From positions 24,320-33,542 of the forward strand of contig DKBG01000227.1 in assembly GCA_002451155.1 (NCBI GenBank): 9,223 bases of DNA. The letters are read 5' to 3'. This document shows, in pieces, positions 1 through 6,241 of this stretch. Source of the stretch: Ignavibacteria bacterium UBA6906 (GTDB lineage: Bacteria > Bacteroidota > Ignavibacteria > UBA10030 > UBA6906). The notes below the pieces were generated by a model. It did no database searches and was not told where the DNA came from. It was given only the letters and a program-made list of their open reading frames with translations. The stretch's first letter is position 1. Each line of letters opens with the position of its first letter. The position numbers and the translations under genes were made by a program.

Positions 1-328
1 TCCCCTGAGCCGCCGCGAGCTCGGCCTGCCTCAAGTACTGCTTTCCGCTGACCGCAGCCATCAGGAACATGTCCTTCCCACCGAACTCTGTCACCATGTC
101 CTTGATCAGTCCGAGCCAGTAGCGGAATATCGTGAGATCACCCCCGGAGAATTCGCCGGTATGCGCTCCCGGGACGATCGTCCGTGCTCCGGCCCTGATA
201 TAGTAGAGAGTAAGCAGCCGCTGCCACTTCTCTGAGGGTTTTTTGTTCCTGTCCAGCGCAAGCGGGCTCGGGATCCAGACCCCGCCCTTCTTGAGCTTCG
301 CGAGTGTCCGCTTGCGCAGCTTCTTCAT
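1..328 (-). CDS. DapA-superfamily (dihydrodipicolinate synthase-like) aldolase/lyase, 5' part only
   Basis: The reading frame runs off the left edge; 109 N-terminal codons are present out of about 300-340 expected for the family. Seen: an N-terminus with many Lys and Arg (MKKLRKRTLAKLKKGG), then GVWIPSPLALD at residues 16-26, a tract containing QRLLTLYYIRAGA (36-48) and PGAHTGEF (53-60). The last corresponds to the GTTGE substrate-binding loop of DapA-type TIM barrels. This pattern (PxPLALD, then QRxLTxYYxxAGA, then GxHTxxF) is that of the 'dihydrodipicolinate synthase family' proteins of unknown substrate, not of true DapA. The Schiff-base lysine and catalytic tyrosine lie beyond the edge. 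The ATG at 328 has a GAGAG stretch about 10 nt upstream. It is the second gene after the SSS symporter on the same strand, 250 bp downstream. Inference: a lyase or aldolase for an imported keto-acid or acidic sugar; the substrate is not shown by the sequence. Confidence 0.82.
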   Translation of the reverse strand, partial: MKKLRKRTLAKLKKGGVWIPSPLALDRNKKPSEKWQRLLTLYYIRAGARTIVPGAHTGEFSGGDLTIFRYWLGLIKDMVTEFGGKDMFLMAAVSGKQYLRQAELAAAQG

Positions 329-578
329 CGATAGGACTCTCTCATTCCTCTGCCAGAATATACTCCGCTCCCAGGCGGAATCCACATCCAGATTCCTGAA
401 CCCTGCATCCAGATTCCGGGCCCGCCAGTTACGAGCACGTCGGCATATCAGACCGTCCACGACCCGGAACCTCTCCGGGCCAGAACTGTCCTCCACGCTC
501 ACCCGACCCTGTGTCGAAAAAAGTAGCCAATCGGACCATGAAAACCAAGAGGAAACACCCACTGGGATGGAATCCGGA
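329..578 (-). other. Symporter-aldolase intercistronic region
   Basis: 250 bp without a convincing gene. On the minus-strand transcript it holds a run of six U (plus positions about 514-520) after the symporter stop, with only a weak 4-bp stem before it, so I do not call a terminator. It also holds the hairpin at 461-481 and a 12-bp direct repeat, GGAATCTGGATG, at 406-417 and 385-396. A 37-codon frame starting at a GTG (438) spans the repeat and ends in a TGA that overlaps the aldolase ATG (ATGA, 325-328). Whether that frame is translated is unknown. Confidence 0.5.
461..481 (-). promoter_or_regulatory. Intercistronic hairpin
   Basis: Plus-strand arms at 461-468 and 474-481 with a 5-nt loop. 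Read as minus-strand RNA the stem is 8 bp: seven Watson-Crick pairs plus one G-U, which would be an A-C mismatch in plus-strand RNA. That asymmetry fits a structure in the symporter-aldolase transcript. No U-tract follows, so it looks more like an mRNA processing or stability element than an intrinsic terminator. Its function is inferred only. Confidence 0.35.
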
Positions 579-2537
579 TCATCGACCTGTGCCCTGCCGC
601 GTCAGTTGTTTCGACAGGATCATTCCCAGCCCCACGACGCAGAGCAGACCACTGATCCCCAGATTCACGCCGATGTTCGAGCGGGCAACAGGTGCGAGCA
701 GGATCAACAACGACATGAGGGACAAACCCACTGACATCCAGCCGACCAGGGGGAAGACGTTGCTCTCCTTTGCCCCGGCGGAGACAACTTCCGTTGCGAC
801 ATCGATCGGCCGGTCCAATTTCTCAAAGAAACCGTTCACCACCTCATGCGATGACAACAGATCTTTCCCGAACAGGGCGGCGAAGCCGTAGGTCAACACG
901 GCAAACGCCAGTGCCGACAGGACCAACCAGAAATGCGCTGAGAGGAGGATATTGATTCCACCCTCCTGCAGGGTCGTGCCGAGGGTGCCCGGAGAGAGGG
1001 TGGGATTGTTGTTGGCGAGCAGGAAAAAGAAGTACAGCGCTGCGCTGAGCGCCAGGGAGAGCACGCGTGCAAGCGCCCGCCGTCCGTTGTACAATCGACC
1101 CAGCGGGTTCGAGATGGCGATGAACAGAAGAGTGATCGCCACCGTAACCAGGAACTGTTGTCCCAGCGAGTACTGCAGCACAAAGCGGGCAACGGACGCC
1201 GTGAGTACTCCGGCAATCACGGAAGCCATGGCAGACCAGCGAGAGATCCTCTTCGTCATGATTCCGAGCAACATCGGGATGGCGCTGGGAACACCGGTGA
1301 GACCGAAGAAGATATTGCTGAATGAGAAGACCCCATAGTCACTGTGAATGATGACCAGCGCCAGCAGGATCGCAATGAGGGCAAAGACTGCAACAGAAAT
1401 ACGTCCGACGAGCAGCGTTTCCTTTTCACTCGCGGTGGGTTTGAACCGGCTCCTGTAGAGGTCGACCGAGACGATCGACGATACCGTATTCCAGACCCCG
1501 CTCATTGAGGACATCGAAGCCGCCATCATCGCCGAGAGAAAGAAGCCAACGATGCCGGCGGGCATATATCGCAACACCACCGCGATGAAGATGTTTTCTT
1601 CCGCCTTGGTGACGCCGGCGAAATACCCAAGCATACCGATGTCGGGCCACAGCACCCTGCCGATCAGTGGGGGAATCCCGAACAGAAGTGGAGCAGTCAA
1701 AAACAGGCCAAAGGTCAGCCAACCGACCTTCATGGCTTCCTTTTCATCCCGCACGCTATAGTAGCGCTGGGCTTTGTCCCCCACGGCGTTCCCGAAGATG
1801 TTTGCAGCGATGAGCCCCAGCAAATACCACTGGTCGTACATGGTAGTATCCGGAAGCACATGCCGAAATGTGAGCGGCGGAACGCGCGCAATTACCTCGC
1901 TTATTGCGCTGAACTCGCCTGACAGGAATATCGCCGGGATGAGAACCACGCAAACGGCAATTAAGATCAGGAACTGGACAACATCGGTAACGGCAACTGC
2001 CCACAGACCGCCCAGAAACGTATACAGCATAATCGTGATGCCCACGACGATGATCATTACATCGATGGCCATCATTGAGCCGGGGAAGAGCGTGGGCGCA
2101 CAGATCTTGCTCAGCGATGCCAGATGATGGGCCGGCCAGTAGAGCATGGACAGGGCCAGATACACGCTGAAGAACAGGTGGGTGGGCCTATTGAATCGTG
2201 TCTCGATGTACTCGACGGGGGACGTGATGCGGGTTCTCCGCCAGCGTTTGGCGGACATGAGAAAGCCGATAAAGAACGAGATCCCCCAGGTTGCGAAGTA
2301 CAACAATCCAAACCAGCTTGTGTGATACACGAAGCTGGCGCCGCCCGTAAACGTCCAGGCAGAAAACATGGTCATGTACAGCGAAATGCCCGAAACCCAC
2401 CAGGGGATGAGATTGCCGCCGATGAAGAAGTCTTTGCCCCCCTTCATGAACCGGGAGAAGTAGAAACCGATCCCCAACATCAAGATGAGATAGATAACGA
2501 TGACCAGATAGTCGACGGCAGGAAGACCGAAGTTCAT
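579..2537 (-). CDS. Sodium:solute symporter (SSS/SLC5 family), 652 aa
   Basis: Inner-membrane Na+-coupled secondary transporter of the LeuT fold. Seen: about 14-15 hydrophobic segments starting at residue 9. Family signatures are SLYMTMFSAWTFTGGASF (52-69), SPVEYIETRF (106-115), FLGGLWAVAVTDVVQF (174-189) and the hallmark stretch AASMSSMSGVWNTVSSI (339-355) followed by VDLY. By alignment with vSGLT, Ala340, Ser343 and Ser344 would be Na2-site ligands. The protein is longer than the usual 500-550 aa. After the core, a soluble stretch (about 555-593) containing FFEKLDRPID precedes two more membrane segments (about 597-617 and 625-642), as in several long SSS subgroups. The ATG at 2537 has a GAGG Shine-Dalgarno about 9 nt upstream. 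It is first in a minus-strand unit with the DapA-like gene and divergent from the URO-D-like gene. Substrate cannot be read from sequence; sugar or sugar acid is inferred from neighbours. Confidence 0.95.
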   Translation of the reverse strand: MNFGLPAVDYLVIVIYLILMLGIGFYFSRFMKGGKDFFIGGNLIPWWVSGISLYMTMFSAWTFTGGASFVYHTSWFGLLYFATWGISFFIGFLMSAKRWRRTRITSPVEYIETRFNRPTHLFFSVYLALSMLYWPAHHLASLSKICAPTLFPGSMMAIDVMIIVVGITIMLYTFLGGLWAVAVTDVVQFLILIAVCVVLIPAIFLSGEFSAISEVIARVPPLTFRHVLPDTTMYDQWYLLGLIAANIFGNAVGDKAQRYYSVRDEKEAMKVGWLTFGLFLTAPLLFGIPPLIGRVLWPDIGMLGYFAGVTKAEENIFIAVVLRYMPAGIVGFFLSAMMAASMSSMSGVWNTVSSIVSVDLYRSRFKPTASEKETLLVGRISVAVFALIAILLALVIIHSDYGVFSFSNIFFGLTGVPSAIPMLLGIMTKRISRWSAMASVIAGVLTASVARFVLQYSLGQQFLVTVAITLLFIAISNPLGRLYNGRRALARVLSLALSAALYFFFLLANNNPTLSPGTLGTTLQEGGINILLSAHFWLVLSALAFAVLTYGFAALFGKDLLSSHEVVNGFFEKLDRPIDVATEVVSAGAKESNVFPLVGWMSVGLSLMSLLILLAPVARSNIGVNLGISGLLCVVGLGMILSKQLTRQGTGR

Positions 2538-3083
2538 TGTGAATCCTCGCTGTTCACTGAACGAAGAGGGAACGGGTCTCAGTTCACGCGGCGCCGCCGA
2601 TTATCACTCCAGCGGGCTCCCGTGGAATGAGACGGGCTCTATTCTCTTTGCGAATCCGATTGCCAGAGTATAGCGAATGTGACCGCTCAAAACAACAAAA
2701 TGGCCTGCATCACGATGTCGATGCCGTGCCGCACGGAACCCCTTGTCGGCAGGAACTCGGACGTTCCCGCCAGTGCTTGATCTTGCCGACTCCAACCTTT
2801 ACCTTGTCTGGAGGGATACGCGCTGAGCATCCTTTCCCGCCCAAGCCGTTCTCTCCCCTAACCTGACCCCCCATTGGGTTTCTGTTCTTCCACCACCGGC
2901 GGGCACAATCGGCTACCAAGAACACTTCCGGAGAAGATTGACCGGCCAGAAGCAGAGAGCCTCGACCCATATCGGGAGGAGGAGGCCTCACGTGTGCCGT
3001 TTGTGAATGCGCCGCAGGAGGGGGAGAGACAGGAGAAGGGAACAGCGCAGTATCGCCCATACTCCATTTGGCCAAGGGTCCTG
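2538..3083. other. Divergent intergenic control region
   Basis: 546 bp between the symporter start (minus) and the chosen URO-D-like start (plus). It contains a candidate symporter promoter (2667-2695) and two short perfect palindromes in the symporter leader: an 11-mer, GTTCACTGAAC (2551-2561), and a 10-mer, GCGGCGCCGC (2587-2596). Palindromes of this size are expected by chance in 9 kb. A weak plus-strand promoter-like pair, TTGATC (2777-2782) and TACCTT (2800-2805) with a 17-bp spacer, is too poor to call. The URO-D frame stays open back to a TTG at 2874, but that stretch does not read like protein. No terminator and no small gene are supported. Confidence 0.5.
2667..2695 (-). promoter_or_regulatory. 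Candidate sigma70-type promoter for the symporter
   Basis: On the minus strand, TTGTTT (2695-2690) and TATACT (2672-2667) are separated by exactly 17 bp. The -10 matches the consensus at 5 of 6 positions and the -35 at 3 of 6. It would give a leader of about 120 nt that carries both short palindromes. Prediction by eye only. Confidence 0.35.
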
Positions 3084-4151
3084 ATGACACAGATGCAGCG
3101 GGAGAAACCTCTTCGTGGGACGCCGATATCGTCCCGCCGGCTGATCCGCGACATCATCGCGCGTCGAGACGTCCCCCGAACCGGGTTCTGGCTCGGCAAC
3201 CCCCACCCCGACACGTTCCCCACCTATCACCGTTATTTCGGAACACACGACGAGGAGCAGCTGCGCCGCCAGCTCCGAGACGATTTCCGCTGGATAACTC
3301 CTCAGTATCTGGAGACCACGTACCGCCATCCGCACGGGTCCGGCCTCTTTGATCTCTGGAAGCACAAGAAGTCGCTTGGCGAAGCTGGGCCGCTGGCGGG
3401 AGCCACAACACAGCGGGAGGTACGCGAATTTGCATGGCCCGATCCTGCACACCTCCGCTTTGACGAGTGGTTTGGCGTTATGGAGACAATCGGGGATGTC
3501 TACCGGGCCAGCGGATTCTGGGCACCCTTCTTTCACGACACAATGGATCTCTTCGGCGTGGAAGAATTCATGATAAAGATGCACACGCATCCGGATGTCA
3601 TCCGGACAGCGCTCGATCACGTGTGCGGCTTTTATGAGGAGGCCAACCGACAATTTTTTGCTGCGGCGGGCAATTTGATTGACGGGTATTTCTTCGGAAA
3701 CGATTTTGGGACCCAGCGCGACCTCTTCATCAGCCCCGAGCACTTCGACTTCTTCTTCCTCCCCTGGATACGCCGATTCGCCGACAACGCCCGCAGCGCA
3801 GGCTACCAGGTCCTCCTGCATTCGTGCGGCTCAGTCGAACGCATCATCGACCGGCTCATCGATGCGGGCATCCAGTGCCTTCACCCGCTACAGGCTCTGG
3901 CCGGGAATATGGACGCGGGAACTCTCGCCCGGAACTACAAAGGCCGCATAGCGTTTCTGGGTGGCATCGACACGCAGGATCTCCTCGTCCGGGGAACTCC
4001 GGACGATGTCACCAGAGAAGTCCGACGGGTGAGACACACACTTGGCCCCCACCTTATCGTGAGTCCCAGCCATGAAGCCCTCCTTCCCAATGTCCCCCCA
4101 GAAAATGTACGTGCAATGGCAGAGGCGGCGCTCGACAACTCACTCATCTAA
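3084..4151 (+). CDS. URO-D/MtaA-like family protein (uroporphyrinogen decarboxylase-related), 355 aa
   Basis: Belongs to the URO-D TIM-barrel superfamily, which includes HemE and the MtaA/CmuA methylcobamide methyltransferases. Seen: GFWLGNPHPDTFPTYHRYFG (34-53) near the N-terminus; GNDFGTQ (206-212); LLHSCGSV (244-251); LHPLQ (266-270); FLGGIDTQ (291-298); and SPSHEALLPNVPPENVRAM (327-345). The HemE N-terminal substrate motif (RQAGR) is absent, so this is not the haem enzyme. The HxC at His246 and Cys248 corresponds to the MtaA zinc ligands; the third MtaA ligand (Cys) is replaced by His330 in SPSH, as in a large uncharacterised URO-D-like branch. The ATG at 3084 was chosen because AAGGG lies 5 nt upstream and the family-like sequence begins just after it; the in-frame 70-codon extension to a TTG at 2874 reads as non-protein. 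No corrinoid protein gene is visible nearby. The reaction is unknown; methyl transfer is an inference. Confidence 0.88.
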   Translation: MTQMQREKPLRGTPISSRRLIRDIIARRDVPRTGFWLGNPHPDTFPTYHRYFGTHDEEQLRRQLRDDFRWITPQYLETTYRHPHGSGLFDLWKHKKSLGEAGPLAGATTQREVREFAWPDPAHLRFDEWFGVMETIGDVYRASGFWAPFFHDTMDLFGVEEFMIKMHTHPDVIRTALDHVCGFYEEANRQFFAAAGNLIDGYFFGNDFGTQRDLFISPEHFDFFFLPWIRRFADNARSAGYQVLLHSCGSVERIIDRLIDAGIQCLHPLQALAGNMDAGTLARNYKGRIAFLGGIDTQDLLVRGTPDDVTREVRRVRHTLGPHLIVSPSHEALLPNVPPENVRAMAEAALDNSLI

Positions 4152-4412
4152 CCCCTTTTGTGTCGTCCCGAAGAATTCTCCCGCCAGTCTAATTGCCCGA
4201 CGGGTCTACCAGGACGTCGCTGCCGGCCGAGCGCCGGAGGTGCTCCCACAGCACGGGGAAAGAGCTGATCGAGTTACGGGATTCCGCATCCGAGACGGGA
4301 AGAACCTGGAAAGCTACACCATCAGACAGGCGAAAGGAGTAGTTCTTGGGATGGATGAGGTGCGGCACACCTGACAAGGGAGGGGAGAACGATTCAGCCT
4401 ACGTCTCTCTGA
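4152..4412. other. Convergent intergenic region after the URO-D-like gene
   Basis: 261 bp between the stop of the URO-D-like gene and the stop of a small minus-strand gene. Two adjacent 5-bp hairpins lie at 4223-4237 and 4240-4254, neither followed by a T-tract. An open plus frame (4072-4374) crosses the end of the URO-D-like gene and ends at TGA 4372-4374. Its last 70 residues (for example GFRIRDGKNLESYTIRQAKG) look somewhat protein-like, but no plausible start or Shine-Dalgarno follows 4151, so it could be a gene remnant or chance. I do not call a gene. Confidence 0.4.
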
Positions 4413-4595
4413 TCACTTCCCATCGCCGAAGATATGCCACGCCTCGTCCACGAAATACGAGAAGTTTCTCTCCACGCCGAGGTTTTTGGCATATTGCAGA
4501 CGTGCTTTGACGGCTTCGAGAAAATCCTGCTTCGTCTTTGACTTCAACGCAAGCTTATCGAGCTTGAGGATTCTTATGTACTCTGGTGGCGCCAT
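4413..4595 (-). CDS. Small hypothetical protein, 60 aa
   Basis: Not recognised. The product is hydrophilic and strongly charged, with about ten lysines, a predicted helical middle (KQDFLEAVKARLQYAKNLG, 22-40) and an aromatic, acidic end (FSYFVDEAWHIFGDGK). It has no signal peptide, membrane segment or cysteine pair. The start is well supported: GTGGAG lies 7 nt upstream of the ATG at 4595, and the codon choice resembles that of the neighbours. It stands alone, about 410 bp beyond the stop of the GDCC-type gene on the same strand and convergent with the URO-D-like gene. It could be a genuine small cytosolic protein or the surviving end of a larger lost gene. Confidence 0.6.
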   Translation of the reverse strand: MAPPEYIRILKLDKLALKSKTKQDFLEAVKARLQYAKNLGVERNFSYFVDEAWHIFGDGK

Positions 4596-5006
4596 CTTGT
4601 ATCTCCACGTGAACTGAGTGTTGCGTCATCACTCCCCTATTGAGGCAACATTCGTGCCCAATAGCAATGCCAGGCCGCCCCCCTCAGCAACCCAGCACAG
4701 GTCAACGGACTAGGCCTTACCCAATTCCGCCCTCCGGGGGGTCAAAGTTACAGAATTGTCAGTTCGCCAAATTACAAAAAGGATCGGGATTCTCGAACCC
4801 CTTCCCTCCCTCAATCAATGACCGTATGCAGAAGTCCCGATCATCCGGCCACCCAATCGAGACCACCTCGAAAGCCATGGTCTAGTGCGTCTCCACCCAG
4901 ACCCTGCCCTCCCGGCCACCTGTCTGTCGTTGGAGCCAACACTGTCCCCTTCATTATATACAGTCTGATGGTTGGAGTGGGACCAGCAGCCAAGCAAGCT
5001 ATCTTC
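4596..5006. other. Intergenic region with an inverted repeat
   Basis: 411 bp without a supported gene. Its main structure is the pair GATCGGGA (4782-4789) and TCCCGATC (4835-4842) with 45 nt between. On the minus strand the second-transcribed arm is followed by one C and then TTTTT (4780-4776). Inside the loop GGGGTTCGAG resembles a tRNA T-arm, but the spacing excludes a tRNA. No open frame here has a good start site. Confidence 0.45.
4776..4842 (-). terminator. Possible terminator-like inverted repeat with T-tract
   Basis: An 8-bp perfect inverted repeat (arms 4835-4842 and 4782-4789) encloses 45 nt. On the minus strand it is followed by CTTTTT. It lies about 165 nt beyond the stop of the GDCC-type gene, so it could end that small transcript. 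The large loop is unusual for an intrinsic terminator and an 8-bp repeat at this spacing can arise by chance. Confidence 0.25.
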
Positions 5007-5192
5007 CTATCTGCCTGGACAGCGCACGGTCACATAGGAACTGTACTCACAGCAATCCCCGGGGTTCGGACGAAGCACCCTCCTGCAATTCGTGCGCTCA
5101 TAAAAGAAGCGACGGGAATTGGCGGGCATCGTGCCTTCTTTCCGAGTGCCGCAGAATGGGCAGGGTAGGGTCGAATGCAGGAGAACGTTCAT
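5007..5192 (-). CDS. GDCCVxC-type small cysteine protein, degenerate (61 aa)
   Basis: Recognised from memory of the 'GDCCVxC domain-containing (seleno)protein' family, about 60-70 aa, whose function is unknown. Seen: CPFC (11-14), a TMP then FFYE block (21-32), RPNPGDCC (41-48) and RCP (57-59), in the family order and spacing. Family members typically read MPTDACQFFYECxxCG and GDCCVFCSYG. Here three of those cysteines are changed: Arg27 (CGT), Arg33 (CGC) and Ser51 (AGT), each one base from a Cys codon, and the SYG glycine is Val54. The frame is intact but no clear Shine-Dalgarno precedes the ATG at 5192. It lies 52 bp downstream of a small membrane-protein gene on the same strand. It is either a decaying copy still without stops or a diverged paralogue that has lost metal or thiol chemistry. 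Confidence 0.62.
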   Translation of the reverse strand: MNVLLHSTLPCPFCGTRKEGTMPANSRRFFYERTNCRRVLRPNPGDCCEYSSYVTVRCPGR

Positions 5193-5244
5193 CAGACGTG
5201 CAAGATTCAAGTGTCCGCGAACCGCATCGATTCGCGATCGGAAG

Positions 5245-5568
5245 CTATCGACCAACAACCTGCTCGAGAACAAAACTTGCGCCCGCACTCCCGAGAGCCG
5301 TGACACAAGGAATCAGCAATCCATCAGGGACGAGTGAGATTCCGAGATACTTCATTGTCACATAGACCGTGAGTGCGTATCTCAGGGCAACCTGAAGAAG
5401 ATACGGCAGTGGAAGCGGTAGCGCACCGATTGCCAGCGGGAGCCCGGCGATGATGAGGCACTGAAGCAGTGTGGCGTCAACCTTTCTGAACTTGCATGTC
5501 GACCAACAGACGCCAGATCCGATCAACCAGGTCGCCGGCACGATCAGCAACGTTACGACGTTTCTCAT
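5245..5568 (-). CDS. Small integral membrane protein, 107 aa
   Basis: Not assigned to a named family. Seen: hydrophobic segments at about residues 4-20, 32-52, 55-73 and 83-101, with a short basic turn (CKFRKVD, 25-31) after the first and a Pro-rich GALPLPLPYLL stretch (48-58), giving three or four membrane spans. There is no cleavable signal peptide and there are no obvious catalytic motifs. Three cysteines (21, 25 and 37) lie near the first turn. The ATG at 5568 was chosen because GAGGGA lies about 9 nt upstream and the hydrophobic protein begins there; the in-frame extension to an ATG at 5724 adds 52 residues that do not look like protein. It is followed after 52 bp by the GDCC-type gene, so the two may form a small operon. 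Role unknown. Confidence 0.7.
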   Translation of the reverse strand: MRNVVTLLIVPATWLIGSGVCWSTCKFRKVDATLLQCLIIAGLPLAIGALPLPLPYLLQVALRYALTVYVTMKYLGISLVPDGLLIPCVTALGSAGASFVLEQVVGR

Positions 5569-6033
5569 CTGATTGAATCCCTCAGGTGAAAAGATCCGAA
5601 TGGAGACCTCGAAGACGTCCCTTCCTTGCCAGAGAGAAATATACCTAAAACCCATTCGTCTATTCCACCTCTTTTGGTCCGGCAGGCCCTGAACCGTCGC
5701 ACTGCGGTAGTCCCTGCAATTCATCCGGCTTCTCAGGTCGATGAAGATGGACCCTCTCAGTCCACCACCCCCGCGTTCGGAGACCCTCTAGATTGACACA
5801 TCGTCCGTTCTCCCACCGACATTCCACACCTACGATCTCGCAGGGCGGACGATGACCCTGACAGTTCCTCCGTTCGCGCCTCCGCTGCAGGTTGCAGCGA
5901 GATAATTCACCCCGGTCTATATTTCCTCTTGCTCATACTGCTTCGCCTCCGTACCTTGGACCAGGAATTCACGCGGAAAGTGGGCAGTGGGAAGGAGACG
6001 AGAGCAGCGGAATGAGGGGTTGCGCTCTGACGC

Positions 6034-6049
6034 ACCGTGACGTCAAGGT
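6034..6049. promoter_or_regulatory. Near-palindrome upstream of the GH67 gene, possible operator
   Basis: ACCGTGACGTCAAGGT is symmetrical at 14 of 16 positions around the perfect 8-mer TGACGTCA. A further TGACG half lies one helical turn upstream (6028-6032). It sits about 190 bp before the GH67 start. A symmetric site here could bind a dimeric sugar-responsive repressor, but repeats of this quality are expected a few times by chance in this length. Confidence 0.25.
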
Positions 6050-6094
6050 TCGCTCTATTGACAAGACGTGAAACGCCGAGACGGCTCCTCCGGC

Positions 6095-6115
6095 GATGGG
6101 GAATTCCTCCCCATC
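6095..6115. promoter_or_regulatory. Perfect 8-bp stem-loop in the GH67 leader
   Basis: GATGGGGA and TCCCCATC enclose the 5-nt loop ATTCC. The stem is perfect and GC-rich, lies 126 nt before the GH67 start, and is not followed by a T-tract. It could be an operator or a leader-mRNA hairpin. It is the cleanest compact inverted repeat I found in the window. Confidence 0.4.
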
Positions 6116-6241
6116 AGAACGGCCAGATCCGACAACCAGCAGAAAGGGGGAGAGATCGCAGTCCGGCAGCGTCCGGTCCCGAGAATTTTCTTCACCGGAA
6201 GGACTTGTGACCACACTGAAAAACCCCTCCCAGATGAAACC

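Larger units (their letters stand above)
5569..6241. other. Divergent intergenic region upstream of the alpha-glucuronidase
   Basis: 673 bp with no supported gene. Notable structures: a 9-bp inverted repeat, CATCGTCCG/CGGACGATG, at 5799-5807 and 5846-5854; GCTGCA-GGT-TGCAGC at 5884-5898; a 16-bp near-palindrome centred on TGACGTCA (6034-6049), with TGACG also 10 bp earlier at 6028; and a strong hairpin at 6095-6115. TTGACA occurs at 5793-5798 and 6058-6063, but neither has a convincing -10 at the right distance. The alpha-glucuronidase frame is open back to 6068, but that stretch (58 codons) precedes the signal peptide and does not look translated. Confidence 0.5.

Noticed and set aside
2874..3083. 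70-codon N-terminal extension of the URO-D-like gene
   Set aside because: It would start at a TTG with no Shine-Dalgarno, its sequence is low in family character, and an ATG with AAGGG upstream begins the family-like part at 3084.
2988..3821. 277-codon minus-strand frame opposite the URO-D-like gene
   Set aside because: Shadow of the recognised plus-strand gene; no motif or start site supports it.
4072..4374. Plus-strand 100-codon frame crossing the URO-D-like stop
   Set aside because: Its first part overlaps the URO-D-like gene out of frame and no start with a Shine-Dalgarno lies after 4151. Kept only as a possible remnant.
4782..4842. tRNA-like element on the minus strand
   Set aside because: A GGTTCGA T-arm-like sequence and an acceptor-like stem are present, but there are only 45 nt between the arms, the T-stem shares bases with the acceptor strand and no D-arm or anticodon arm can be placed.
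5569..5724. 52-codon N-terminal extension of the small membrane protein
   Set aside because: The added residues do not look like protein and a better Shine-Dalgarno sits before the ATG at 5568.
5793..6063. TTGACA boxes at 5793 and 6058 as GH67 promoters
   Set aside because: No acceptable -10 hexamer lies 16-18 bp downstream of either.
6068..6241. 58-codon N-terminal extension of the GH67 gene
   Set aside because: It would place a polar stretch before an evident signal peptide and runs through the leader stem-loop.
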